Shown in pieces: positions 46,720-60,630 of a stretch of DNA of 64,000 nt. Position numbers and translations under genes: made by a program. The notes beneath the pieces were generated by a model that made no database searches, was not told the DNA's origin, and worked only from the letters and a program-made list of their open reading frames with translations. The DNA comes from Apoderus coryli (taxonomy: Eukaryota > Arthropoda > Insecta > Coleoptera > Attelabidae), in the NCBI GenBank assembly GCA_911728435.2, contig OU452204.1, positions 14,632,001-14,696,000 on the forward strand, in the 5' to 3' direction. The first letter of the stretch is position 1. Each line of letters starts with the position of its first letter.

Positions 46720-47850
46720 GCCACAGCATTAATAAGTACAGCATTCCGACTCCACGTTCGCACTTTGAAAAAACTGTGACGTAAGATGCCGCCATTTTGG
46801 GTTACAAGTCAGGTCCTGACTAAGAATAATTATAGTTTTTGGTTTCTAACCACAGTACTGTATTTTTATTTTTGTAAAAATATTTAAGTACATAATAATA
46901 TCGCTGTCAATTTCAGAAATATTTGTGGTGTGTCATAGTGATTGAAAACAACCTTGAGTGGTGTTATCAGTTAAATGTTGACATGATTGGGTGATTTTTA
47001 ATAACAATAATAATAAACACAACAATAATATATGTATATATATTAATTTAAATATCAGCATATCAGTTGCTCATGGTAACTATTGGAAAAAGTTGTTATT
47101 GTCAAAAAAGAATTAAGATTGTCAGATTTTTGATTAGTTTTCAATTTCTATATTATATTGGTCAGTTAAAATCGTTTCAGTTTTGTATTTAGTTTGTTAT
47201 TTTTCTTTATTAATTAATCGCGTTTATTTCAATTTTCGTGGTTTATTATGAAAATCGTTGTAGTGAGTTAAACGGGTAGTTTAATTCACAAATTACAACA
47301 ACAGCAACTTTAAAGGCAAATTTTGGCAAAGACTTCTTGAAACTTTACAATGATATTGTCAATAAAATAACAACTAGCCACGCGACAACTTGTGTTTAAT
47401 ATAAATTTTACGGTTATACAAATAGTTGTTATAAACGTAAAATTATCTAGTATTTATCTTAATTTTTACTTATTACTCCCCTAACAGGATCTTTGGGGAA
47501 GCGAAAAAAATGTTTAGAGCAAGTGTACCGCTTATTGGGACAACATTTTGCAACACACATGTCCTCCGTGATTATTCATTGTATGAATCCCAAGACACGT
47601 TAATAAAAATAAAATCCTTTTAATTCTCACGAACACTATAGCAAAAACACAAAACACAGATTTAGATTTAAACACAATATTTATTTATCTCGTACACGCC
47701 GACAATGAACTATATATTGAACACAGGAGTGAACTGTATCTATCTACGTCTATGCGATTATTTTGACGTTGTAACCCATAATGGCGGCATGCGCGACGAT
47801 ATGCGCAGGACGGCTTGCAAACGTGAAAGTCAGATTACTGTATTATTTAT
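46720..47850 (+). repeat. Dispersed repeat, copy 2 (related to 14130-14440)
   Basis: 46743-46790 and 47655-47850 match blocks of 14130-14440 in the same order and orientation but further apart. GCCGCCATTTTGGGTTAC (46787-46804) also has an approximate inverted partner at 47774-47791, hinting at terminal inverted repeats. The intervening ~850 bp is AT-rich without a gene. Confidence 0.55.
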
Positions 47851-47979
47851 TATACTGTGCTATAGCTACAATTGTAAATATATTTTTTTGTGTTACTTAC
47901 CGTACAGGGTCTTTTGGACATTGGAAAAAGGATAATCCTCCTTGGGTATGCCTGTCACATCCATCAACACATAATTGAA

Positions 47980-50060
47980 TAATATTTGGAGATAAACTGG
48001 GTTATTCTACGAAAATAAAACGCCCAATTGGTTCGTAAATAAATTTACTTATGAAAAGCTACTACTACAAAAATAATATGAAATAACACTAATTAAATTA
48101 ATTATATTAAAATATAACAAAATATGGAAAGCGTCCGTTTATAATATTTTTACGTTATGTTGCTATCTTCGCTTAGACTCAACTAGTTACAATTAAAATT
48201 ATGTATACCTAGACAAAAGGGATGAATAAGAATAGGTATTTAGGTATATAAAAAAACGGGTTCTATTTGCAGAATGTCTTAGGTAAACAAATAGTCTGGT
48301 TTTTTAGATATTTTTAACAATATTCACACACACACAAAAATAATACCACCGGTATAGCATATAATACTCGAAATAACGTTGTGCGCGCGGACGCTCTGTA
48401 TCAACTACGTTCTGAAACATCTCACCCGGTGAGATCTCTGCCGTCGGTCGGCGAAAGTGGAATATAGGTACAAGTGCTGTGACTAGTTTAGTATGTGGCG
48501 CAAGAATATTCCGCACATCCAGGACTTTTCACACTGTCTTGCTGGAAGTATAATCTTTGGACGATGGTATAAGTAAAGTTGTTTTCACGAAAAATGGTTT
48601 TGGTTTATCAACTGTAATAAACTATCTGGTGTAATCCTATTGTGTAGAAAATCACCAGGTAAAAACCGCCGTAACAAACCTGGCCGAGGGACAAAATTAC
48701 CTGCTTTCAGAAATTATAATAAATATACAATCCGGTCCTTTTACATTTATGGTAGGCATTCTTGGGTTTTATGATGGGCAATATCGGAATACAACTTAGT
48801 CAAAACCATTTATCCTAAATTCCACTATACATCAACGCTTTCAGTGCTGCGTTGAGATCTACACACACTGCCACAGTGCATTGTTATTTCAGCAAGTGAA
48901 TGAAGGTTGCCTCCTCGAAAATCTACACTTCTACTGACTGCTGGGAAGTCTCTCGTACGAACCGGAAGTGGTGTTTGTACAAATTATATTTCATAACGTC
49001 CGATTCTTTGATAAGCCAGGAGTGAATTCTGTGTTTTTACGAGAGAAGTGATTCGAGCTGGTTCATTTGAAATTGTCTTTTCATTGGTGTTTTAAGTCCG
49101 ATCCTGTCCCACACGTACTACAACACGTATATTATTATTAAATGTACGTACCTACTGATATATTTTGTATATATGTATAACTAGCTTCTCAATTTCCCTG
49201 CTGTGGCCTCAAAATAAAAGGGAAGCCAGACGCTATTGAAATCTTACACCTAAATAATCAAAAGTAACAAAGAAACATAAAACTGCACAAGAGAATTTAA
49301 TTTTTCACAAAAAAATTACGTATAAAAGCAGATAATTGTTACATTTGACACATATTCTTGAAATCTGATCATATATTTGTTAAATTTATTGTAGAAAGTA
49401 GATTTTTCAAGATATACATTTACAAGGTAAGATCAAAATGAATACAGAAAGTTTTACAAGGCAATAATTATAAAGATAAAGTCCTTACTAACTTTAGTAA
49501 GGGTTTAAATAGGAAACCTATGAGTGAAGTCATAGAATACTAAAATAAAATCTTGAGTAAGTCCGACGAATCGTGTAAATTTGAAAGTTATCAAAATTAG
49601 ATGGCGAAATAAAAAGCCAAACTATTTTTGCGCTCAAGTTGTACGTTCTAGTTTTGACTGTAAATCAAAAAGTGTTTTTATTTTCATACAAACAATTTTT
49701 ACGTCAAATTTAATAATACGGAGAAATAACTAGTGAGCAAAAAGGAACTCAAGAGTTCACACATGACATGAAAACCGTACACATTTAAATTTTAGAATAT
49801 CGAGAATTAAAACCTTTTAAAGGCACGCAAGAAAAACGTTATCATTTTCCCCTAATCACCAAGTCGGTTTTTCTGTCCCAAATTGTAATTGCTACATATT
49901 ATTTATCACATAATTATTGGTTTGCATACACGGAAAAAAGTCAATTAAAATTTTAGCAAGATAAGAATAATTATTTTATTAACAGTTCTTGTTTTCATAA
50001 AACCGAAATATATGTTTTTTTTTTGGGAATTGTAAGGTGTGATCTACATTGACAATTGTC
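47980..50060. other. No recognisable gene
   Basis: 48350-49120 is somewhat less AT-rich but shows no protein or RNA motif that I can identify. Confidence 0.35.
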
Positions 50061-50079
50061 CGAAAGGAAGAGTGATTTT

Positions 50080-50240
50080 TTGACCGGTATCGACGAAGAA
50101 TTAAAGGAGAAACGGCCTGGTATGGCCCACAAAAAATGCTCTTTCACCAAGACAACGCTCAGGCTCATTCATGGCCACAATCAAATTGGTTCTTATCCAA
50201 AATGAAAATATCTATGAAATTCCCTCTGGAATTCCTCCAA
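50080..50240 (+). pseudogene. mariner-like transposase fragment
   Basis: Plus-strand pieces read IDEELKEKRPGMAHKK and, in another frame, MLFHQDNAQAHSWPQSNWF, the second catalytic Asp region of a mariner. Flanks are unrecognisable. Confidence 0.75.
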
Positions 50241-50249
50241 TGAACTGCC

Positions 50250-52415
50250 AGATACAATCTGCAATTATCGACTCATAAGTATGACCTTTTAGGTTAGGTA
50301 TTTCTAGATTTTGTGATGGAAAATATTTGCTTCTATTTAAATTTTGAATATATTTATTTTGGTAAATATAAAATACGCTTAGGGTTCATTGTTCAAATGG
50401 CCTTTCATTTCTATGTTGTAAAGGTGGCTAACATTGATATGCAACTACAATTTTTTATTTCAACATATCACACCTTCACCAGTTCACTAAAATAATAAAT
50501 TGTTAGGTTGTAATATTCTTTGCCCCTAGAAACTCCAAATAATATCTCACAACTGTTAAAATAAAGGGTAAAAATTGATAGCACACCAGACCGTACAGCG
50601 TTGCAATTTCCGGAGGCCGCAACGTAGATCTATTACTTAAAATTCTGCCATATACGGTCGTATGTATCTATGTGAATAAATATGGTTTATTTGATCCCCC
50701 AACACTTTAAAATAAGTAAATCCAATATATAAATGTATTTTAATGTATTTCTGAATTCCTATGGAACCTTTGTAATTCAATAGGTAACCATCCAAAAATT
50801 ATAGCAACTCAACAGTTTAACTTAATTCTGAACATAGATCTTCGGCAGCCATCTGGAGAAAGTATAGTAATTGACAGATATTAAGTCGTGTTTTGTTAAA
50901 CAAGCCCGTATCTAAATATCGTATATTTCCAGAATATTGTTATGCGGCTCCTTATTGTAAGATTCCTACCAGATGTTTAAATTTCACAGTAATTCTTTCT
51001 AATGCATCCTTTACTTATTGTATGCCTAATTTATATTTACAAAATGTCATAAAGTATACCCCTCAAGGGAAATATTAAAACGAACAAACACAACTTTGTT
51101 GTTTGCAAGTCAGAAAAGAACACATGCGTTTCAAAAAGATGTATTTCTTGTAGCATATTTTATTGCAGGAGAGTTATTTCTTTTAAATTCATACAACTTA
51201 TTTAGAGATTTTATTATGTCGTATAAATTACTCAGATTTATGGTATTTAACAATAAAATATTTTATTATTCATTGAATTCTTTATTACGAATATATATAC
51301 ATTGAGGATTCAGTTTTGTTATAAGCATCTAACTAATTATTGCATTAGTCATAACGTTTATTGTGATAAAAACAACAATTACCATTAGGATTTGTTAATG
51401 TTGATTAAATTGTGTTCAACTGTAATTTCTATTGAAGTGATATGGCGTAAGAATATTAGGTACCTATAATAAATTAGTTTTAATTATACAAATTTCATCG
51501 AATTTAATTCTAAAGTTCCCGAAGAGATTGTTAATGCCGCAATTCTGAGAACTTGACAAGGTTGAGTAAATACCAATTTAAATATTTGGCTTGACAAAAT
51601 TTCCATGCCATAATATCTCCCTAGATTTAGCAATTTCACAGTATTCTCTACCTGATCCTAAGATGCTCACTTGCATTCTGTATGAAAATGTTGCATACAC
51701 AATTTCTTGAGCTAATCCTGGTCATTCGTGACCTAATGTCAAAACGAGTCTAAATAGAATAGTTAGTCGATGGGACTTTTGTTGTGCGTTACGTTGTCAT
51801 ATGATACTCGGGCTGATGGTAAAAATTGGAAATTAACATCAATTCAGGTGTTTAAAGATGAATATTAAGATACTTAACAAGATTTCGCCACGGATTTGTT
51901 AGAGAATTAACGAACAGATAATGTCCAATGACACATCAAAGCTTGTTTATACAAAGTGGTTGGCAAAGCTCATTCATAACCATGTGTGGTATTATTATTT
52001 TGAACACAGAAGAAAACGTTATTTGCAAAGCAGAAAAAAGATTTCCCCAACAATAGTCAGAAATAAGAAATAGACTATCATTCCGAAAAAATAATTCTTC
52101 CTTCCCCGTAATATGTTCAATGACTAAAAATGATTTGACTTTGTAGTCAAAACAGGCCGAAATCGCCGCTTTTGTATGAAAGCCGATTTACGCTTTGTGC
52201 ATTGTCATGAAAACATAGCATCCCATTCATGAATTTCCACAGCATCTCTTAACCGTTTTATAAGTGCGGCCGTCATAATCTACCTGTATATTGACACTCT
52301 TTTGATCAACAGATTTCCTAGTGTAACCCAGAAGTCCGTCGCCACAGGAGCTTTCGGCTCCGACTCTTAATGATGAGCCCCTGTTTCACCTCAGCCTGCC
52401 AAAAACTTCTTTTTT
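50250..52415. other. No recognisable gene
   Basis: AT-rich with short ORFs. 52150-52260 is slightly coding-like on the minus strand but not assignable. Confidence 0.35.
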
Positions 52416-52423
52416 GTTCTCAC

Positions 52424-52571
52424 CAGGGTTGAGATGATTTAAATCACGATTAAAATTAGATTTTAATCAGTATGATTTTTTTTAAATCATGATTAATTTA
52501 AATGTTAACACTTAAAATGTATTTATTCATAAAAAAATAAAGCCCAGGCATCATGATTTTTATCAACCCTG
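52424..52571. mobile_element. hAT MITE, 148 bp, with 8-bp target duplication
   Basis: The ends CAGGGTTGA and TCAACCCTG are inverted repeats, and GTTCTCAC is directly duplicated at 52416-52423 and 52572-52579. The left interior (GATGATTTAAATCACGATTA) is shared with the terminus of the larger element ending at 56911, which is its likely autonomous relative. Confidence 0.9.
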
Positions 52572-52579
52572 GTTCTCAC

Positions 52580-55500
52580 TGCACGGACCCAAAACCCTGC
52601 ATCATTCACAGCATCTTTGATATACCAAGATTGTAATGTAGGTTATTCAAAATGGTTGTATCTCATACACCAATCATTTCTTCATCAAACAGATATTTTA
52701 TGATATTAGTTTATAAAGTTTGTCGACGTTTTCTGCAGTGGCATTTACATCCTGGGTAAAAAAATAGTAAAACCATCCTCGTCACTACGCGAACACCTAA
52801 ACGATTTGTATAACATCTGATTTTCCGGATTTTTGTTTCGCCGCTTAGTTAGTTGTTAGTACGCCACTGAAATTAATTAATAATTGCAGAGCACGATAAT
52901 CACACTACGTGATATTTTACAAATAATTTAAATGTGGGTTCTTTTCGATTCATTACATATAATCATTTTTTTACAAACCAAAATTACAATATTTATATAA
53001 AAAATTACAAAAACGATATACTTACTACATATTATTGTAGAAACCTTGAACGCAGTTCCTGTATTTTGGTGGGAATGGTATAATTAGGCGAATCTACTTA
53101 CTTACTTTGTAAATCACTGTTATAAAAGTACATAATGTGAAATTATTGGTTAATAGAAATTCACTATTTTTGCGTGCATCCTGTTTTATACCGAGTGAAA
53201 CGAGGAACAATTATCTTCCTATAGTGAGTTCCACAATTCCGGAGTGTCAAGCTCTATAGTCTAAAAATAGACTGTTCTTGGATGACTGCGAAAATATTAG
53301 ACCAAAAAAGAAATCAGCTTTTTACTTTGAGGTAACGGTCATTGTGTTTGAACCAACAATAACAACAACAGGTTGTTCCTATATTAGACCGATAACGCTC
53401 TACTCCAGAAACTGTATAATATACTCGGCCGGTGAGCGGTCGCAACGAAAATATTTGTAAATTATTTTGTAACATAGAATTTTAAATTTTAATTTGTTTT
53501 AATATTCCTGTTATTATAAACATTAATTTTACTTAAATTTAAAAGAAGATCTTCTAAAATTTCAATTAAAGCGGCCTTTATGAATAATTCATTTTTTTCT
53601 TTGCAACGTTCGATACCCCAAAAAGACACTCCACCGCTTGGTAGGTATACAATAAACACTATGCCGCAGCTTATACCTTGTGACTATGCTAAATCACTTT
53701 ATTTTATTAACAAACAATTTCACAGTGTTGTGACTTACAGAAAATGTAGACGACATAATTATACACTCTTATCACTACTAGTTTTATTAAAAGAAGTCCA
53801 AACAAATCACTTTATATAAAAAAAATAAGTAAAAATCCATCATAAGATGTTCTAGTTTGAGTTTTATCTACAACTAACTACGCAATATTTGATATTTTAT
53901 AAAATCGTAACAAATTTTTTTAAGTGGTATGCGATACAAGAGAAAAAAGCGTAAACCGAATTCCACAGAGTTAAGCATGAATGTTTCGTCAATATCAGAG
54001 TTCGTTTGTTTTTTCTAATTTAAATTGAGGATTTTTTTTTTCACAATGTGGTAAGGGATGGAAGTAACGAAGTCCTTTGAGGTGTACCGATTTCTTTTTA
54101 TCATCTCTATCTTATCAGATCATAATAATTAATATTAGAGACTGTTAAGACTATCAAAATGCATGAATAATTCAGGGGTCTAGAGCGTTGTCGGTCGAAT
54201 ATAGCAACACCCGGTAGTTAGAAAAGTCCTCGATATTTGGACAATTCCTCTCTGGTCGAATCCATTTGTAATTTCACTGTGACTAATATTGGTGCTTACG
54301 GTCACTCATGACAAAAAAATGTAAACGATTTAGATAGCTATTATTAATAAAATTATTCCAGAAACTTTTTAATACATAAATTGGATTTATCTAAGCAGAA
54401 AATATCAAATTACTTCGATATACCTTCTACATTATAAAAAAAAACCGGCAAACAATTCGATTTGTTCTCAAAGGAGCTTAATAATAATGCGATTATTGAT
54501 GATTTCGGTCATACATCAATTTAATTAAACCTTTGTACAGAGAAGTATGATTATATTTTTGATATTAAAATAAAGATTTAGTAATGATAACCCAATTTAA
54601 ATGAACAATACTAAAAAAACACAGCCGTTATTTTATCTGGCGATAATCATTTTGGTACAATAATAATTGTGCTTTAAGGATTACGGTAGGATGATCTCTC
54701 CTGTGGAATTTTGACTTTCCCGACCCAGGGAAAGTATTGTGAAAGGCAGGCACGAGTCCTCCATTTATTGAACTTACTTATGCCACGTGAAAAAAATTGA
54801 GATAAAGACGGATAATATTCAACTTCAATTGAACGTCAGTTTTGACAATATTTGAGTCTTCTTCACGACGAGAATTGATGAAATAAACATAAATGATTGC
54901 AGGAAAACTTATAGAAGCAAATACATCTGGATACATGTTGCGTCAAATTTGTGACGTGCGTGCGTGAGTTTCCTGCCATGATATTTATTATTTTCATTTA
55001 TTCTATTTTGGCTCTGAAGAAGATTTAATATTATAAACGAAACGTTGAAGTTTTTGGTTTGTTTTTATGTCGTACATCCGACAATTTAAATGTTACAGTT
55101 TCCAGGAGGTCTAAGAAAAACTGAAGTTCTTCTAAAAGCTTATCCATGACATGATAATATAAATTGTTGTTTAGGCTTTCTACTGATTACCTGTAGTTTA
55201 CGGAATTAATAGGACGTCCGTCGTATTGAAGAATTTTTTTGTTTTGTTTTTTTTTTTTTAGGAGTTAAGATGATGATGCCAGTCGACCAATCCTGTTGGA
55301 GAAACGTTATGAATAAATTCTACAAAACTGGGCTAGATATTCATGGAAGCATATTTAGATCTTTATTCCTTTATTTTAGCAGCCATGTAGCTAAAAAAAT
55401 TAACTAAACGCGCTAGAAAAAAGAAATAACGTAAAGTCCCGTTACAGTTCTTCTCAAGTTAGAAATTTCTTCTTTCGCTATAGCAAGAAGCAACATTTCT

Positions 55501-56050
55501 ATGCAAAAGTCAGCTTCCTTAATGCATTTGGGGATTGTAAATTAAAATGCGCGTCCAATAACAAAAGAAAAACCAAACATAGACAAAATAATTATTTTAT
55601 TACAGTATGGGATTAGTTTTATCACCTAAAAAATTACCAGTTTATCAAGCAATCATAAAACAATAATCACGAAGTACGTATTGGTTGCGTGCATATTTAT
55701 ACAAATTGCTAAATTCATAGTTGTAATCAATGTGTCATATGAATAATTCTCTTTTAACATTTCTATTGTGTTTTACAAAGTTTTATTTTAATATATGAAC
55801 AGGTTGTTGATTCAATGAAACGGTGGGTGGTATGGTCAAGGTTTCCTAGGTTTTTCTAACGGTATTAATGCGGTAGATCAGGATCAAATTTATTGGAATA
55901 GCGGACGACCCGAAAACCAAACAACTAAAATTCTTCTTTGATTGACAATCGTCACAATACGTCAATGCAGAACCATGGAAATTAATTATTATTAATTAGT
56001 AAAGTATACTGATATTTTATCTTTGTAATCTACGTAATGAATGTTCGCTT
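52580..56050. other. No recognisable gene
   Basis: AT-rich; ORFs of 60-80 codons at 53278 and 53580 have no family resemblance. At 55014-55055, CTGAAGA followed by CGAAACGTT recalls a hammerhead layout, but stem I does not pair. Confidence 0.35.
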
Positions 56051-56059
56051 ATCTAAAAG

Positions 56060-56911
56060 AATTTGTAAATTGCCCTGTCCACAACAAAAATACATTTGGT
56101 CATCCCCATACAGGTGACTATCTTGTCGAATTGGCTATTAACTCAATAAATAAGTGCAGAAATGAATATAACTGTAAAGTTACCAGTATTGTGGCAGACA
56201 ACGCGAGCAACATGGTCTAGTCAGTATGAGGAAAAAAAATCAATTGTGTCGCCCGAAAACCTTCCCGGCAAGATATAATATAATGAAAAATATAAGCCTT
56301 GCGTATTATTATAATTGTACTATTTTCAATAAACTGACATAACAAACTAACTACTTCATTGAAAAATTAGAAAAAAAAATTATTGCCAGAGCTGGTATTA
56401 ATTTTATTTTATAATGACGCCACAGTACCCTCTTTCAAAATATTGTATTTTAATTATAATATGATCTGTTCCAACTACCTAACTGGTGAAATTTTAAGCG
56501 TAATTTTCTCAAGAATTATGGGGGTAAATATCAAAACTGATCTATCACTGTAAAGCAGATCCTAGAATTCCCCCAAACTTTACACCAAATTTTAGCTCTG
56601 TTTTCAGAGGAAATAATCAAAAACGTAACAGCAGTCCAGTGGTGGAAATCTCAAGATGTTTCAGAAATTAAGCCAGTGCTCCCTATAGTGATTTCTGTTT
56701 TGGGGGCCTGCTGATATCGAAAGGATGTTTTCTACCTATGGATTCCTACATTCATTTATTTTTTATGAACAAATACATTTTAAAAATAATATAATATATG
56801 TAATAAATACATTGTAAAATTTTAAAACTACTCACTTTTAAATTAATCATGTACATTAAAATTGATTTTAATCGTGATTTTAATCATTTGATTTTAATCA
56901 TCTCCATCCTG
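56060..56911 (+). mobile_element. hAT transposon relic (3' part with terminus)
   Basis: The plus strand reads GDYLVELAINSINKCRNEYN and CKVTSIVADNASNM (about 56110-56215), matching the hAT catalytic region around VxDNAxNM. It continues TAVQWWKSQD, KPVLPIVISVLGA and, after a frameshift, IERMFSTYG (about 56630-56745), the hAT C-terminal dimerisation region. The terminus (reverse complement CAGGATGGAGATGATTAAAA) resembles that of the MITE at 52424. Frameshifts and stops make it inactive; the 5' end was not found. Confidence 0.82.
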
Positions 56912-58276
56912 CTTATAATCAATATATCATTACGATTATTTATGAAATATAATAAATAATAGCAACTAATAGCTGACGTACATTCACAAGTAAATTTAAA
57001 GAGAATAAAATTAACGTAAATAAATTAAACAAAAACACAAAACAATATTATACCCAGTACTTATATGGTAAGTAGGTAACAGAAATATTTTGATGAACGT
57101 TTTTTTTTTTAAATTTGTTATTTAGAATACTGATTGACCGTCGATTTTGCGTTCCTAAAATTTTGCTCCTGCGTGGATGAACGTCCTGCACGCTCGCCAG
57201 GAACGGCCCTGTCCAGCTGTTGATACTGGCTATAAAAATATACACTAAATTTTATTTTTTATAATTTTAAATATTGATAGAATTTTTTATTATAACCCTC
57301 ACTATGTATTACCATCGTAAATACAAGGCATACAGTATAATCACACCGGGCGGTATACTTTGTTTTGCGTTTATAGAGAGATACCGCCTATCGAGACATG
57401 CAACAATACAAGATAAGCGAGAAAGCGTAATACGGGGGCATCTATCGAAGTAGGTAATTTTTAAAATAAAACCCGTACATAAAAGTTTTTTTTTATTTAT
57501 TTTACACAAAATTACCTATGTTTGATTTGTAACAACAAAATGTAACAAAGATATACTTACAAAAGAAAAATAAATTGAAAAAGTACAAAATTACATATAC
57601 TTAACTAAGCATTTATAAATTAAAACATAGGTATGAAACACAATATTTTAGCACATAAAATAATAGAAAAGATATATTTATAGTATATATTTTATATTAT
57701 ATATAGGTGATCGATTGAAGGTCTATACCTTAAACCGATATATTGTATATAAACTAAATAAATGTTATTATATATTAAATCCCTAGCTGCTTAGACGAAA
57801 CTTAATATACAGGAAAAATTAATAAGTCAGCCTTCACGAAATAATTTTTCCTGAATAACGCTCACTCCACTTCTTTCGGATAGAAAATTAATATAGTTTG
57901 ATTAGAGTTTCTTATACTCATTCTGTATAGAAACTGGTATTGTTCGTTTTATAGCATGGTAAAATCTAATAGTTCTGTTCCTTTTTTACCTGTATTCTTC
58001 TTTGGGAAACCGAAAAAGAGATCTTCCTGATGCTGGTCTTCCGCTTTGCAATTTTCCACACAACACAGCACTGGCATATTAAAATTGTTTGTGTATGCTA
58101 TTAACTAAACTAATCAAATAACAAAAACCAAATTAAAAACAAACAAACAAACGTTTTAAAATTAATTCCAATATAAGATATTTATATCAAACTAATATAC
58201 AATTGAATAAACACTACAACGAAAACGTACGACTAGAGCCTATCACACCACAATCACAAATAAAAATCATATTATA
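56912..58276. other. No recognisable gene
   Basis: Short ORFs only, AT-rich. Confidence 0.4.
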
Positions 58277-59139
58277 CGAGGCATGTTTTTTAAGTAAGTA
58301 CCGTTTTGGAATTAAAAAAAGACGTGCAAAGATATCGCAATAATTTTATTTTTACATGAAAGCCTGTACCATAATCTACTTTTCTACATAATTTCCGTGA
58401 ATATTGAGGCACTTGTCATAACGTGGCACCAGTTTTTGAATACCCTCCTCATAAAATTCTGCCGCCTGACTTGTTAACCACTGTATCACAAATGTTTTGA
58501 ACGAAACATGGGTGGCCTATGTCACACCAGAATCGAAACAACAATCCATGGAATGGCGACATTCATCATCACCCAAAAGAGTGAAGTTTAAGCAAACAAT
58601 TTCTGCCCGGAAAATCATGTGCACAGTTTTTTGGAACAGAAAAGGAGTATTGCTAGTGGAGTTTCTGCCTCGTAATGAGACAATCAATGCAGCGTCTTAT
58701 TGTGAGACATTGAACAATCTGCGTCGTGCAGTCCAGAACAAAAGACGTGGCAAGTTGAGTAAGGGTATCGTTTTGCTGCATGACAATGCCCGTCCACATG
58801 TGGCTAATCGGACCAAAGATCTCATCAAATCTTTTAAATGGGAAACTCTAGATCATCCTCCATACAGCCCTGATCTGGCGCCCAGCGACTACAATTATTG
58901 TTCCTGCACTTGGAGAAACACCTGGGTGGTCAGCGTCTTCAAGACGATAACGAAGTCAAAACATTTGTGATACAGTGGTTAACAAGTCAGGCGGCAGAAT
59001 TTTATGAGGAGGGTATTCAAAAACTGGTGCCACGTTATGACAAGTGCCTCAATATTCACGGAAATTATGTAGAAAAGTAGATTAAGGTACAGGTCTTTTT
59101 TTAATTCCAAAACGGTACTTACTTAAAAAACATGCCTCG
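58277..59139 (+). mobile_element. Rearranged mariner with its 3' end duplicated in inverted orientation at the 5' end
   Basis: The terminal CGAGGCATGTTTTTTAAGTA is present at both ends, flanked by TA. The identity between the ends is not limited to the terminal repeat: 58277-58500 is the reverse complement of 58956-59139, including the last ~40 codons of the transposase, apart from a ~40-bp segment absent from the right copy. The original 5' half is gone. Confidence 0.88.
58497..59080 (+). pseudogene. mariner transposase, C-terminal catalytic part
   Basis: It reads NETWVAYVTPESKQQSMEWR, KIMCTVFWNRKGVLLVEFLP, LLHDNARPHV (second Asp), DHPPYSPDLAPSDY (third Asp) and, after a one-base frameshift near 58890, FLHLEKHLGGQRLQDD, then FYEEGIQKLVPRYDK and GNYVEK. 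The first catalytic position, where relatives have GDETWV, falls exactly at the inversion junction and reads NETWV. Everything N-terminal is replaced by the inverted 3' end. Confidence 0.9.
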
Positions 59140-60630
59140 TATATAGGTATTGCACCTGCATAATCTCGAAAAAAATAGAAACAAAATCCCAAACTAAATT
59201 ATTGTACAATTTAATTTTAAGAATATAGCGGACACAAAGTTTTTGTTCTAATATCAAATTATTATTCATTCATTTTTAATTAAAAATTAATCATTCTTAT
59301 TATTATTTATGTCAGTAAAAACTATTTAATCTCATACAAGAAAGTACAATTGGTATAATAATACTCTTGTGCATGCTGCAGGTCAACCGGTATAAATCAG
59401 AACCAATCGAGACTCCCAGCTGCCTCCATGAAAGAGTGGCGACCGATGCTGAGCGAGATAGACAATATTGTAGATTTCATAGTGGTTTTACTGTCTCCCT
59501 TTAAATATACTGTGGTATTACTTTAGACTTCAAATTGGATATGAGAGAAAACCAATTGTCCCGACCTTATCCACGCAAGTGGAGACTGATCAAGAACAGG
59601 TCATACATTATTTTTATTTACATTTGTGTATCTCATTTAAATAAAATCAATTAGTTATCTAAATGAAACAATTATTCTTCTCTCCACATTATTCTATTAG
59701 TAAACAATTTATTCGCAACATGATAGTATCTGATTTAATTATTTGTTGGTATATCAAGCTATAAAATTGATTGTAGGATAAACATAATCATTTAAATAAA
59801 ATCAATCACCTACTAAAAAGTTGCACACTTGGCATCTAACAGCATGTTCATTTGTTTTGACAGTTGACACACATAATTTAATATGGAGATATCGTTACCG
59901 TTTATTAAATTAGCTTTGACAGGCGTTGTGTTCCACTTTATTTTCATGTTTGAATTTGCGAATGAAGGTATGGTAAATATTGATGTTGTAATTTGCAATT
60001 GTCTGTCGTAGCTACATACTATATAGTTTGTACGTAACCGGGGGCCGAAATTTTCAAGCCTATAATATATAGGGTGTTTCATAAAAACTGGATTGGTTTG
60101 ATGTAGTAAGAAATAGACTAGGGGTTAGTTGGGATGTAAGATTTCTAATGAGGTGTGGCCCAAGGGTCCATACAAGGTTGCAGAAAAAAATGAGAAAACT
60201 TTAATATACCAATATGTAAATATTTTTCACAATTTTTCAATTAAATCAGGTAATTTCGTGGAATATTTTAGACGCTTTGTTATTGTTAACCAATCATCCT
60301 TAACAATAATGATGTTCTGAACAATTGACAATACACATACATATATTATGTAGGTGTGCCTTTGCCTTTGTTTATGAATGAGCGGAGTTCGATTTCTCCG
60401 TGTATATTCGTAATAATTGTCTTCTAAAACGGATGTAGTATAATACAAATTAAATGGAAATCAATTATTTTCTTTATAATAGATTCAATGATTCAATTCA
60501 AAATATGAACGTGTAATAGGTTTATATAGCGCACAATGCGAACAATTTTTAGATGTGGAAAATAAATTCTAGACGATTTATTGAAAAATCTTTGGAGAGT
60601 GATGAACTTGTAGCTTTGGCAGCTTCTTTA
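59140..60630. other. No recognisable gene
   Basis: AT-rich; TATAGGGTGTTTCATAAAAA at about 60068 resembles the terminus of a Tc1/mariner-type element without a visible partner. Confidence 0.4.

Noticed and set aside
55014..55055. CTGAAGA followed by CGAAACGTT, a possible hammerhead
   Set aside because: The flanking sequences do not pair to form stem I and stem II is weak (TTTA/TAAA); it fits the layout only by motif strings.
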